A stretch of DNA of 64,000 nucleotides from Microcoleus sp. CAWBG506 (GTDB taxonomy: Bacteria > Cyanobacteriota > Cyanobacteriia > Cyanobacteriales > Microcoleaceae). The stretch spans positions 1-64,000 of the forward strand of contig JAHREW010000007.1 in assembly GCA_020883125.1 (NCBI GenBank), in the 5' to 3' direction. The translations under genes and the position numbers were made by a program. This document shows, piece by piece, positions 8,621 to 17,095 of this stretch. The notes beneath the pieces are model-generated. The model was not told where the DNA came from and ran no database searches. It saw only the letters and a program-made list of their open reading frames with translations. Each line of letters opens with the position of its first letter. Positions within the stretch are counted from its first letter, which is position 1.

Positions 8621-9886
8621 ATGACATCAGAACAACTCAGTGACAACAACGCAATTGAAGTAAGTGGCATTAATATGGAAATTATGCTGCCTGACCCTAC
8701 GGCGCTAACCATCCCTGAAAATAGAGCGGGCATCACGCCTCCTATAAAATTCTATATTGACATTACCAATAACACTTCAACGTCTTTCCACTTCAACCTC
8801 TCTGAAACCTTGATTCCAGAACTTGTAACATCGGAGGGTCAAGCCTTACAGCCACAATTAGTTAACGAGAAGCCAGAAGGTGAAGTTCAACCGAACAGAT
8901 ATAGAACAGGATGGGCGGGCAGATTGACTGAATTCATATCGAACTTAAACTTATCGCAGGAGTGCTACGAAACCAGAGAAATTAATTATATGTTAGTTGA
9001 GCCTAGAGAATCCAAAACTATCACGATCGACGCAAGTCTTGCCTGGGAAGATAACTTACTTGTACTGAAAATTTCTACTGAGTTCAACGAATTTTTCGGG
9101 TCGATAAAACTTCACAATTTCTGGTTGTTTGAGGCACTATTGCCCGGAAATTACCAAATTAGGTTTATCTATCAACACAAATGTGCAAACAGAGTAATAC
9201 CTGAGATAGATAATCTCGAAATAACAAATGTAGAAGAGAGCAAGTCAGAACTATTGATTACTCCTTTTGTAAATCTTCGCTTGGTTCAACCAGTAGAAGC
9301 AGACAGCAATGCTGTGGAAATGGATGGTGTTCGCTTTGAAATTTTAGTACCAGAGCGAGTTTTAAGCATACCCAAAAATAATTTAATACATAAACTTCTG
9401 TACCTAATGAAATTTTTATCACCTATATCAATTTACTACTCCTCCTTTATAATCCCCGTGCAGATTGGTATTCGGATTACCAATAATACATCTACTCCCC
9501 TTAGATTTAGCTTTTATTTCACCTTATTTCTAGAAATTATGGGAGTAGATGGACTAATTCCATTCGCAGATGGGTGGATTCGCGCTAGCTGCCTCTCTAA
9601 TTCTGATATTCTTTCCGTTATGCCCGGAGAGGATATTACCTTCTTTCCAGAAACAGAAATTTTTGGGCTTTGGGAAGATCAATTTGGAGTTAGGATTACT
9701 ACAGGAAATGGTGACATATTGATTTTTGAACCTCTAACTCTAGAAACATACCAAGTTCGGCTTAGATATAGCAGCCAGCAAGCAATAGTTAAAATATACG
9801 ACTCTGTAGAAACATACACGACTTTAGATGTCTGGAGCGGTCAAATATCAACTCCATTTGTAGACTTTCGCTTAGTACATTCTTGA
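8621..9886 (+). CDS. Module B: two-domain beta-rich protein, no signal peptide
   Basis: A 421-residue protein made of two copies of a domain of about 200 residues. Each copy starts with a V-x-G-(I/V)-x-F/M-E motif (IEVSGINMEIMLP and VEMDGVRFEILVP), has a central ITNNTSTPxxF strand and ends in TPFVxxRLV. The pattern suggests an immunoglobulin-like beta-sandwich, but I do not recognise the family. It starts MTSEQLSDNN with no signal peptide, unlike the paralogue at 13026. The leader AAAAGGTTAACCAACATG resembles the sequence before an internal ATG (13143) of that paralogue, so this start probably reflects the ancestral one. It lies between modules A and C. Confidence 0.8.
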   Translation: MTSEQLSDNNAIEVSGINMEIMLPDPTALTIPENRAGITPPIKFYIDITNNTSTSFHFNLSETLIPELVTSEGQALQPQLVNEKPEGEVQPNRYRTGWAGRLTEFISNLNLSQECYETREINYMLVEPRESKTITIDASLAWEDNLLVLKISTEFNEFFGSIKLHNFWLFEALLPGNYQIRFIYQHKCANRVIPEIDNLEITNVEESKSELLITPFVNLRLVQPVEADSNAVEMDGVRFEILVPERVLSIPKNNLIHKLLYLMKFLSPISIYYSSFIIPVQIGIRITNNTSTPLRFSFYFTLFLEIMGVDGLIPFADGWIRASCLSNSDILSVMPGEDITFFPETEIFGLWEDQFGVRITTGNGDILIFEPLTLETYQVRLRYSSQQAIVKIYDSVETYTTLDVWSGQISTPFVDFRLVHS

Positions 9887-9977
9887 ATTGAGCTTGAAGT
9901 AAAAGAGCCTATTTCATCTAATTATCCTCACAAGCTGATATTTCTTTTAAACCTCATACGTCTAGGAGTCACAACCC

Positions 9978-12047
9978 ATGTTATTTAGACAATATCCCCA
10001 AGTTTTGTTAACATCATTCTTAATAGTTGGATTGACGAGCAGAGCAAGTATTGCTTTTAATATTATTCCCCCAAATTCCAATGCTACCAGGTTTTATAGG
10101 CCTGAATCTATTTACCAAATAGATAAGAATCGAGAAAGCAAAACGGAGATAGATATGGGATTATGGTCGGAGCCTCTGCCCCATGGTGGAACGTCTACTT
10201 TTAAAAATGCTCTTTCATTATGGTCGTCTTTTAAGTCTGAACAAGGTCGGTCTGGTTGGTCTCTTAATGCAGCCGCAGAGGACTTAAAGGGTAGTTTTGA
10301 GGTGATAACTTATCAAGCTTGCTCTCCTCTGGATGGGTGTGGTGGGGCTAGTACGCCTATCAGTGACATAAATCCAACTTATCGAGGAGTGGGCTCTCTT
10401 TTTCACTTAAAGTATCATCCAGGAAAGGGCGATCCTCAACCAGGTGAAGGTAAACTTCATTGGATTCAGATGGTGCAAGCTAACTACGGTAGCAATGTAG
10501 CAGGTGCATCTCTGATACATGGTGTTCCTTTTATCGATAATTTTAATAGAAAACAAAATCCCTACTACGACCGTCCAAACTCTCCTGTTGCAGGTGAAGA
10601 CTTCTTTATGGATCAACCATATGCTGGCGGTTTAAAAAAGGCGTCGGCTAGCAGAAACAATTATTTCAAAGCGCAACTCTACCTAGTTCAAGAGACTACA
10701 CCACCAAGAAGTAAGAAAAGAACAATCACAATTTACAACGGAATCAAATGGGGTTGGAAAAACACAGTAACTCGTCGCAAAGAACCAGTTCCCGTTCCCG
10801 TTCCAGCTCCAAAGCCAACTAAAACACCCGAAATTGAACTTCCACTTTGTCCGCCAAATATGTTGACTAAAAGCGGTAGCACGATTATCGCCAGCAGTAG
10901 CAGCGGTGGCGGTGGCATCGGTTGCGTGGCAGTATCGCCAACACCATCGCCAACCCCGTCAGCAACACCTCGACCAACCCCGTCAGCAACACCTCGACCA
11001 ACCCCGTCACCTTTGCCAAGCCCTCGTCCAGCACCTGGACCAAGCCCGTCACCAACACGATCGCCCATAATATTAGTATCACCTGCACCATCACTTAGGC
11101 CTGCACCGTCACCCGGGCCTGCACCAGTACCCTCAGCTTGGACTTCATCACCAACTCCTACGCCCTCAGCTTGGACTCCATCACCTTGGCCTACGCCTGC
11201 AACATGGGCAACAACAGCAACACCATCACCTCGGCTAACCTCGTCACCTTTGCCAACTCCCTCACCTTGGACTCCCTCACCCTGGCCTACACCTACACCT
11301 TGGGTAACATCTCCACTAGGGTCAACATCATCAACTGTCGTTGTCTCAACAACAACTACTACTACATCACCCTCATCCTTTCAGCGGCCCAGCTCGCCAA
11401 TTCGCGCTGTCCGCGCCAACGCAACTTTTGGTATTGATAGCGATGCCACAGACCTAGCAAATATCAGCAGTGAGTTACTTGAAGACCCAGAACTATCATC
11501 AACAGACAGCAGTTTGAACAATGCGAAGGTAGCTGGCGTTAGTCGTGATTTACTAGAAAACCCAGAAGTATCATCAACAGAAAGCAACGAAAATCAAGTC
11601 AATTTAGCTAGCATCAGCAGCGACTTACTTGAAGACTCAGAACTATCATCAACAGACAGCAAACAAAACCAACTCAATTTAACTAGCATCAGCAGCAGCT
11701 TACTTGAAAACCCAGAATTATCATCAACAGACAACAACAAAAATAACGCAGATATCGGAGGCATTAGCGCCGACTTACTTGAAGACACAGAACTATCTTC
11801 AGAGGATAACAATTCCGATGCAGTAGATTTAGCAGAAATCAGCAGCGACTTATTGGAAGACCCAGAACTCTCGTATGTTGATGATACTCTCACTGCAAAA
11901 AATCAAAATGTTTCATCGAAAAACACCGACGACGATGCTCTCCCAGCCGAAGCCGTTCCCGAACCCACCAACGGATTAGGCACTCTCTTAGCACTCACCG
12001 GATTAGGCCTATTCCTCAAGCTCAAAAACAGGAAAACCAAAGAGTAG
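9978..12047 (+). CDS. Module C: secreted Pro-rich repeat protein with PEP-CTERM tail
   Basis: A 689-residue exported protein. A signal peptide (1 to about 27, ending SIA) is followed by a conserved domain (about 30-260) containing EDLKGSF and [14 protein letters not shown], which is shared with the protein at 14975. Next are a Gly/Ser block ([19 protein letters not shown]), a long Pro-rich stalk of PTPSATPRP and WTPSPWPTP units, and six units of a 25-residue acidic repeat built on [15 protein letters not shown]. The C-terminus is a classic PEP-CTERM signal: AVPEP, a hydrophobic stretch ([15 protein letters not shown]) and a basic end. An exosortase would be expected to cut it and place it at the cell surface. 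Function unknown; an adhesin or envelope role is inference. Confidence 0.88.
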   Translation: MLFRQYPQVLLTSFLIVGLTSRASIAFNIIPPNSNATRFYRPESIYQIDKNRESKTEIDMGLWSEPLPHGGTSTFKNALSLWSSFKSEQGRSGWSLNAAAEDLKGSFEVITYQACSPLDGCGGASTPISDINPTYRGVGSLFHLKYHPGKGDPQPGEGKLHWIQMVQANYGSNVAGASLIHGVPFIDNFNRKQNPYYDRPNSPVAGEDFFMDQPYAGGLKKASASRNNYFKAQLYLVQETTPPRSKKRTITIYNGIKWGWKNTVTRRKEPVPVPVPAPKPTKTPEIELPLCPPNMLTKSGSTIIASSSSGGGGIGCVAVSPTPSPTPSATPRPTPSATPRPTPSPLPSPRPAPGPSPSPTRSPIILVSPAPSLRPAPSPGPAPVPSAWTSSPTPTPSAWTPSPWPTPATWATTATPSPRLTSSPLPTPSPWTPSPWPTPTPWVTSPLGSTSSTVVVSTTTTTTSPSSFQRPSSPIRAVRANATFGIDSDATDLANISSELLEDPELSSTDSSLNNAKVAGVSRDLLENPEVSSTESNENQVNLASISSDLLEDSELSSTDSKQNQLNLTSISSSLLENPELSSTDNNKNNADIGGISADLLEDTELSSEDNNSDAVDLAEISSDLLEDPELSYVDDTLTAKNQNVSSKNTDDDALPAEAVPEPTNGLGTLLALTGLGLFLKLKNRKTKE
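11451..11886. repeat. 75-bp coding tandem repeats (25-residue unit)
   Basis: Six tandem units encoding D-L-A[17 protein letters not shown] followed by a variable Asn/Glu-rich spacer. Related arrays lie at about 16577-16960 (five units) and 6920-7130 (three units). The varying copy number across paralogues points to unequal recombination between units. Confidence 0.85.
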
Positions 12048-12558
12048 TAGAGTATTTATTGAGGTTGTTGTCTATTTGTTTTCGATCGCCCTTTCGACTA
12101 AATTATGCAAAAAGTGCGATCGCCCTTTCGACTGGCATCACACACTTAAGTAAAACTACTTGCATACAACACTTAGACTCACTTGAGGCAAGTTCGAGAG
12201 GAAATTGTATTTTTTGCTGCTGTCGAATCACCTATTTTACAGTCAATCGCATACCATGTATAACCCTCGGCAACAATCTGTTCTGAAAAGCCCGTCAACT
12301 TAACTGACACTCGTGTAAAAATTCTGTAAACTTAACTTCATCGTACCTACATATAAATACCCACATTGTGTCATTTGCCATGTTTTATTAATTTAAATTA
12401 AGCAGAAGTTACTAATATATATGAGTTTTATTTATCAATTATATTTATAGGATAGTTTTTTTTTATAACTATTGCCAATCTATTTAATTACCGCTTAAGG
12501 TTATCCCATCGCTATGAATCTCTTCGTTCATTAATCAGGGACATAAAAAGGAAGAGTT
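12048..12558. other. 511-bp intergenic region, no gene seen
   Basis: No convincing coding sequence. A 17-bp direct repeat, CGATCGCCCTTTCGACT, lies at 12083-12099 and 12117-12133, followed by an AT-rich stretch (about 12360-12490) and the conserved TCATTAATCAGGGA element at 12528-12541. No copy of module D follows this module C, unlike at 17095 and 7285. It may hold the promoter of the second A-B-B-C-D block. Confidence 0.6.
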
Positions 12559-12999
12559 ATGAACTACTGGCAAGAACACTACGGTGACAAGCATTACTGC
12601 AACAAATATAATTGCAGACACCCTTCAAAGCTCGAATACCATCAATTTTGTAGCAGTTTCTATCAAACAATTAGACCTAATCAGACTGGCGACTATAAGT
12701 TGGAGTTTGTACCGCTGACGGCGAAGCAAATTGCCGATCAGCAACGCCTACCGCAGCATTGGCGTCTACAAATATCCTACGGTTTTCCCCCCAGTGGAGT
12801 TCGGATGCCGGGAGATGATCGGTCAAAATCAGTGTTTGATTGGCCGATGTCTAGACCAGTTCAGCACTATACTCAGCCAGTGCAGGGATATTACAAGTAC
12901 ACTTTGATTAAGTCGCCTGGAGAGTCGAGTGGAAGTGGCGGTAAATTGTTTTGGCTGATGGTAATTGGTGCGGCGGTTTGGTTCTGGTTTTTCCGCTGA
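12559..12999 (+). CDS. Module A paralogue: zinc-ribbon-like, fourth Cys lost
   Basis: A 146-residue paralogue of the protein at 8111, with the same start context and an almost identical tail from GESSGS through the FWLMVIGAAVWFWFFR membrane helix. In the N-terminal ribbon the first three cysteines are kept (HYCNKYNC...QFC) but the fourth position is Phe (QFCSSF), so zinc binding may be weakened or lost. The middle region keeps the SEFV-like (LEFVPLTAKQIADQQRLP) block. It is followed by module B after 26 bp. Function unknown; the divergence of a ligand between paralogues hints at relaxed constraint or specialisation. Confidence 0.8.
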   Translation: MNYWQEHYGDKHYCNKYNCRHPSKLEYHQFCSSFYQTIRPNQTGDYKLEFVPLTAKQIADQQRLPQHWRLQISYGFPPSGVRMPGDDRSKSVFDWPMSRPVQHYTQPVQGYYKYTLIKSPGESSGSGGKLFWLMVIGAAVWFWFFR

Positions 13000-13025
13000 T
13001 TGTCCGGTGATTCAGGGAGCGAGCG

Positions 13026-14282
13026 ATGAGGTATTTTCTGCGGTTTTTATTGGCTTTAGTGATGGCTGCGCTCCTGGTAGTAACCTATGGGAGTATACAA
13101 GCTGTTGGCAATCAAAATTCAAAACTTGAAAAGGTAACAAATATGGCATCTAGAAAATCTAAGCGCAGCAATCTTGTTAAACAAGATGGTCTCCAACTGG
13201 AAATCATAGGGCCAGAAATTGTGGCATTATCCATCCCTGAAAACAAGCCCAGTGCCACTGCTCCATTGAGCTTTACTGTCAGCGTTAGCAATAATACACA
13301 AGCTCCTATTCCACTCATAGATGATGCTTTAATTCCAGAAATATTTGGGCCCTCTGGTCAAGCACTGCACCGAAGAGAACCGATAAATAGGCAGGCTGCG
13401 AGCGGAGAATATGATGGCTCGTTAGTTGGGGTCGGGCAGCAGACATCTCAATCTATGGAGGGAAGACTGTTTTGGAAAAATAATTTGCTTCAACTGATAT
13501 TACATTCCCCAACCTACGATGAAAGCCCTATAGACCTCGATAAATCTTGGTCTTTTGATACTGTGGGGCCGGGAGACTATCAGATTCGATTCACTTCTGA
13601 AACCCCTACTGGGACGATATTATACCCAGATCCAGTCACTTTTATTGAGACTAGACAAGAAATTGGAATAGAAGTAACTGGAACAAGTCAGTTGGCAACT
13701 CCCTTAGCTAATTTTCGGCTACTTCAACCTGTGGGATTGAATAACAGTGCAGTGGAAATAGATGGTATTCGTTTTGAAACTTTCATACCAGAGCCATTGT
13801 TAACCCTGCCAAATAAGAGTAACAGTTCATACCAATCTGTACAGATTGGTATGCGGATCACAAATAATACTCTAACCCCATTTCACTTTAGCTTTTATGG
13901 TAGTTATTACTCAGACCTGGTAACGCCAGATGGTGAGGTGAAGCGGGCAGCCTGTGGTAACGACTGGATGAGAGGGCCAGAAGAATCTGACTTTTTGTTA
14001 GTCACACCCGGAAAAAGTCTGGCATTCTTTCCAGATATCGGCCTCTTCTGGACTAATCATAGCCAATTTTCGCTTAATGTCTCTAGCGGATATGGTGGCG
14101 GATGCTCTTTTGAGCAACTCAAGCAAGGTATATATCACTTCCGCTTCCAGTATTACAATACGAGTGATACCATACCGAAGACAAATCTTGCTGGGGAGTC
14201 GATTGAAAGTCGGCCAATAGAAAAAGTTTGGACTGGGTGGGTGGATACTCCCTTTGTTGAATTCCGCTTAATCGAGCTTTGA
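13026..14282 (+). CDS. Module B paralogue with signal peptide or membrane anchor
   Basis: A 418-residue protein with two of the beta-rich domains seen at 8621: domain 1 (LQLEIIGPEIVALSIPEN...) and domain 2 (VEIDGIRFETFIPEP...), each ending in a TPxxxFRL strand. It differs at the N-terminus, where MRYFLRFLLALVMAALLVV is a good signal peptide or signal anchor, so this copy should be exported. An internal ATG at 13143 (MASRKSKR) has a leader like that of the unsignalled paralogue and is a possible alternative start. Both forms could exist. It is preceded by module A (26 bp) and followed by a single-domain copy at 14404. Confidence 0.8.
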   Translation: MRYFLRFLLALVMAALLVVTYGSIQAVGNQNSKLEKVTNMASRKSKRSNLVKQDGLQLEIIGPEIVALSIPENKPSATAPLSFTVSVSNNTQAPIPLIDDALIPEIFGPSGQALHRREPINRQAASGEYDGSLVGVGQQTSQSMEGRLFWKNNLLQLILHSPTYDESPIDLDKSWSFDTVGPGDYQIRFTSETPTGTILYPDPVTFIETRQEIGIEVTGTSQLATPLANFRLLQPVGLNNSAVEIDGIRFETFIPEPLLTLPNKSNSSYQSVQIGMRITNNTLTPFHFSFYGSYYSDLVTPDGEVKRAACGNDWMRGPEESDFLLVTPGKSLAFFPDIGLFWTNHSQFSLNVSSGYGGGCSFEQLKQGIYHFRFQYYNTSDTIPKTNLAGESIESRPIEKVWTGWVDTPFVEFRLIEL

Positions 14283-14403
14283 GATGAACGAGGAATGATT
14301 CAAGGCGATATAGTCACAAATACTGAATTAATATCTGTTCAGTTACAGTATACATCTTGTTTCAAAAAAAGCTGCAATTAAAAATTTATTAGTAACAAAG
14401 AAG

Positions 14404-14949
14404 GTGCGTATTATGATATCTAATAAAATCAATAATGTAGTTGAAGCAAATGGCATTCTATTTGAAACTTTGATGCCGGAAGTAGTAGTAACAATCCCAA
14501 ATAATGGCGGTATCAGCCCCGTGCAATTTGGGATTCGTGTCACCAATATTTCATCACATTCTTATCGTTTTATGCTCCCTTACGTACTCCCAGAACTTTT
14601 TTACCCAGACGGGCAAGCAATGCAGAGAAGTTATGTCAGTAATGTGTATCTTCCATCTAAAAGATATTATTTTCAGTTGGCTAGACCTCAAGAAAGTTTG
14701 ACATTCTTTATGAAGGCTGAGTTTAAATGGTATAGGAACTCACTGATACTTATAGGTAAGGCTACAGATGGAGGGATTTGGAGATTTTACGACTTTCAAA
14801 GTGGTATATATTTAGTTCAGTTTACTTATACAAATGAAAATAAAAAGAAACAAATAAGGTGGAGGAGTGGAAAATTCAGTGTCTGGCAAGACTTATGGGT
14901 TGGTCAAGTATCAACTCCTCAGATCGAGTTTTGCCTGCAATCATCCTAA
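14404..14949 (+). CDS. Module B paralogue, single domain
   Basis: A 181-residue protein containing one copy of the module B domain: VEANGILFETLMPEVVV, PVQFGIRVTNIS and the closing STPQIEFCL strand. No signal peptide. It corresponds best to domain 2 of the proteins at 8621 and 13026, so it may have arisen by partial duplication of 13026. The ATG at 14404 is preceded by AGGTGCGTATT; a Met two codons later would also serve. Followed by module C after 25 bp. Function unknown. Confidence 0.72.
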   Translation: MRIMISNKINNVVEANGILFETLMPEVVVTIPNNGGISPVQFGIRVTNISSHSYRFMLPYVLPELFYPDGQAMQRSYVSNVYLPSKRYYFQLARPQESLTFFMKAEFKWYRNSLILIGKATDGGIWRFYDFQSGIYLVQFTYTNENKKKQIRWRSGKFSVWQDLWVGQVSTPQIEFCLQSS

Positions 14950-14974
14950 AGAGACTCACAAATCAAGTTAAGCT

Positions 14975-16549
14975 ATGTTGTTCACGGTAAAAAAAATGCG
15001 AGTACAACGTTCAGTAACATATCTATTCGCTTTCTTGACAACACCATTTGTCATTATAAATACGCCTGACCAAGGAAGCGCATTTACTCTGACATATAAC
15101 CCCTTATTCCCCGAGCTATATCGTACTGGCGCTTATTACAAAACCCCTGTGGGTAATGACGGCCATGTCTGGGTAGATCAACCTATTAGACCATTACCTC
15201 CTCCAGGACCAAACTCTCAAATTCAGCGTTTATTAAGGCAGTCTTTCTTTTCTCCAAAGTGGACATTTAAAACTGCCAAGAAAGACTTAAAAGGTGCTTT
15301 TGATATCAAAGCTTATTATCCTTGTGCTCCTGTGCCTTCTACAATTCCATGCGGTCAAGGGATACCTGATATTGTTGTTCCCAAATTAAATGTAGTAGGC
15401 TCTGCTATTGAATTAAATTACATTCCGTTTGGCGAAGATCCGCGACCGAGTACAGGTCGAATTAGATGGATTCAAAGGGTAGCAAGTAACCATTCCATAA
15501 AGAGCGATATTCACGGCGATAAGGAAAATGTTATCGACATTGATGAGGGCGCACCATACCCTTACTACGATGGAGAGATAGGACAAGTATATAACTCTAG
15601 GATTCATCCTTTTTATGATGTACCCTCCAGAGGTGACGTTGATTCGAGTCATGACTGGGTAGCTCAACTCTACCTAGCTTACGAAACTACACCCATAGGC
15701 GGCGCACAAAGGACAATTACTATTTACAACGGAATCCAATGGGGCTGGCACAACAGAGTAGCGGAGAAAAAAAAACAACCAGTTCCCGTCCCCGTTCCTG
15801 TTCCAAAGCCAACTCCGACTCCAGTTCCATTTATAATTCCAATTCCATCATTTCCACCAATTCCCAATCTAAATCCACCTCAACGTGCACTGTGTCCACC
15901 AGGTTTCTCTCCTAAAAGTGGCAGCACGATTATCGCCAGCAGTAGCAGCGGTGGCGGTGGCATCGGTTGCGTGGCAGTATCGCCAACACCATCGCCAACC
16001 CCGTCAGCAACACCTCGACCAACTCCGTCGCCAACTCCTCGACCAACTCCGTCACCGAGACCATCGCCAACTCCTCGACCAACCCTGTCACCGAGACCAT
16101 CGCCAACTCCTCGACCAACCCCATCGCCGACACCAGGACCATCACTCGTAGTGTTACCTGCACCGTCACCCTCACCTTGGACTCCGACACCTTTGCCAAC
16201 AACCTCACCTTGGACTCCAACACCTTGGCCGACGCCTGCGCCTTGGGCTTCATCACCTTGGTCGACGCCTGCGCCTTGGTCAACATCATCATCAACATCA
16301 TCAACATCATCATCAACATCATCATCAACATCATCATCAACATCATCATCAACATCATCAACATCAACAATCGTTGTTGTCTCAACGTCAAAACCCAGCC
16401 CAGCGCCGTCACCCTCCCCCAAACCCAGTTCTCTAAACCGCACTAACGCCAACAGAGTTTTTGCTACCGACTATGTAGAGTCTGAGTTACCACTTCCCGA
16501 TACAAAACTCGGTAATACCACAGCAAATACCGACTCAGATTTATCCTAA
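14975..16549 (+). CDS. Module C paralogue truncated by in-frame TAA
   Basis: A 524-residue exported protein homologous to 9978: signal peptide (cleavage near residue 35), conserved domain with KDLKGAF and [14 protein letters not shown], the identical [19 protein letters not shown] block, a Pro-rich stalk and a Ser/Thr-rich (SSST)n segment. It ends at TAA 16547-16549. The same frame then stays open to 17095 and encodes five acidic repeats and an intact PEP-CTERM tail, so one nonsense codon separates a 706-position frame into two pieces. If only the first piece is made, the protein would be exported but not exosortase-anchored. A start within the first few Met codons is equally possible (M8 also has a basic context). 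Confidence 0.8.
   Translation: MLFTVKKMRVQRSVTYLFAFLTTPFVIINTPDQGSAFTLTYNPLFPELYRTGAYYKTPVGNDGHVWVDQPIRPLPPPGPNSQIQRLLRQSFFSPKWTFKTAKKDLKGAFDIKAYYPCAPVPSTIPCGQGIPDIVVPKLNVVGSAIELNYIPFGEDPRPSTGRIRWIQRVASNHSIKSDIHGDKENVIDIDEGAPYPYYDGEIGQVYNSRIHPFYDVPSRGDVDSSHDWVAQLYLAYETTPIGGAQRTITIYNGIQWGWHNRVAEKKKQPVPVPVPVPKPTPTPVPFIIPIPSFPPIPNLNPPQRALCPPGFSPKSGSTIIASSSSGGGGIGCVAVSPTPSPTPSATPRPTPSPTPRPTPSPRPSPTPRPTLSPRPSPTPRPTPSPTPGPSLVVLPAPSPSPWTPTPLPTTSPWTPTPWPTPAPWASSPWSTPAPWSTSSSTSSTSSSTSSSTSSSTSSSTSSTSTIVVVSTSKPSPAPSPSPKPSSLNRTNANRVFATDYVESELPLPDTKLGNTTANTDSDLS
16280..16369. repeat. Coding microsatellite (ACATCATCATCA-type)
   Basis: A run of TCATCA/ACATCA triplets encoding about 30 Ser/Thr residues in the protein at 14975, absent from its paralogue at 9978. 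Triplet slippage would change length without a frameshift. Confidence 0.9.
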
Positions 16550-17095
16550 AATCTTGGATACTCATCAATTCATAACGATGCCACAGATTTAGCAAATATC
16601 AGTGGCAACTTACTCGAAGACCCCGAACTATCATCAACAAACAACAACGAAAACCAAGTTGATTTAGCAAGCGCCAGTAGCGAATTACTGCAAGACCCCG
16701 AATTATCATCAACAGATAGTAACGCAAATGAACTCGATTTAGCAAGCGCCAGTAGCGAATTGCTGAAAGACCCCGAATCATCATCAACAGAAAGTAACGA
16801 AAATGAACTTGATTTAGCAAGCGCCAGTAGCGATTTACTTGCTGATCCAGAATTATCATCAACAGACAGTAACGAAAATGAACTTGATTTAGCAAGCATC
16901 AGCGGCGACTTACTCGAAGACCCAGAATTAGCATCAAAGGATAACAACTCCCTAGCCTCCAAAACTAACAAACGTGACGACGATGCCCTCCCCGCCGAAG
17001 CCGTTCCCGAACCTAACACGGAATTAGGAACGCTATTAGCATTCACCGGATTAGGCATATTCCTCAAGCTCAAAAACAGGAAAACCAAAGAGTAA
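16550..17095 (+). pseudogene. 3' part of module C gene after nonsense codon (repeats + PEP-CTERM)
   Basis: In frame with 14975-16549 but beyond TAA 16547-16549. It encodes [11 protein letters not shown], five 25-residue SSELLxDPELSS units and the tail AVPEPNTELG, a hydrophobic stretch and KLKNRKTKE. All 181 codons are free of stops and well conserved with 9978, so the nonsense change must be recent, or the segment is still used (readthrough, or internal start, for example at Met 16760). The last base of its stop (17093-17095) is the first base of the downstream ATG. Confidence 0.75.

Noticed and set aside
11451-11886. Regular repeats that might be a CRISPR array
   Set aside because: The 75-bp units are translated in one frame with variable third positions and no distinct unique spacers; no cas genes nearby.
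12059-12286. 75-codon plus-strand frame after module C
   Set aside because: No ribosome site, cysteine-rich random-looking translation spanning a direct repeat.
15880-16452. Long minus-strand open frame of GVGDGVG and DDDVDD repeats
   Set aside because: It is the antisense shadow of the Pro/Ser-rich stalk of module C; the plus-strand frame has the signal peptide and paralogue support.
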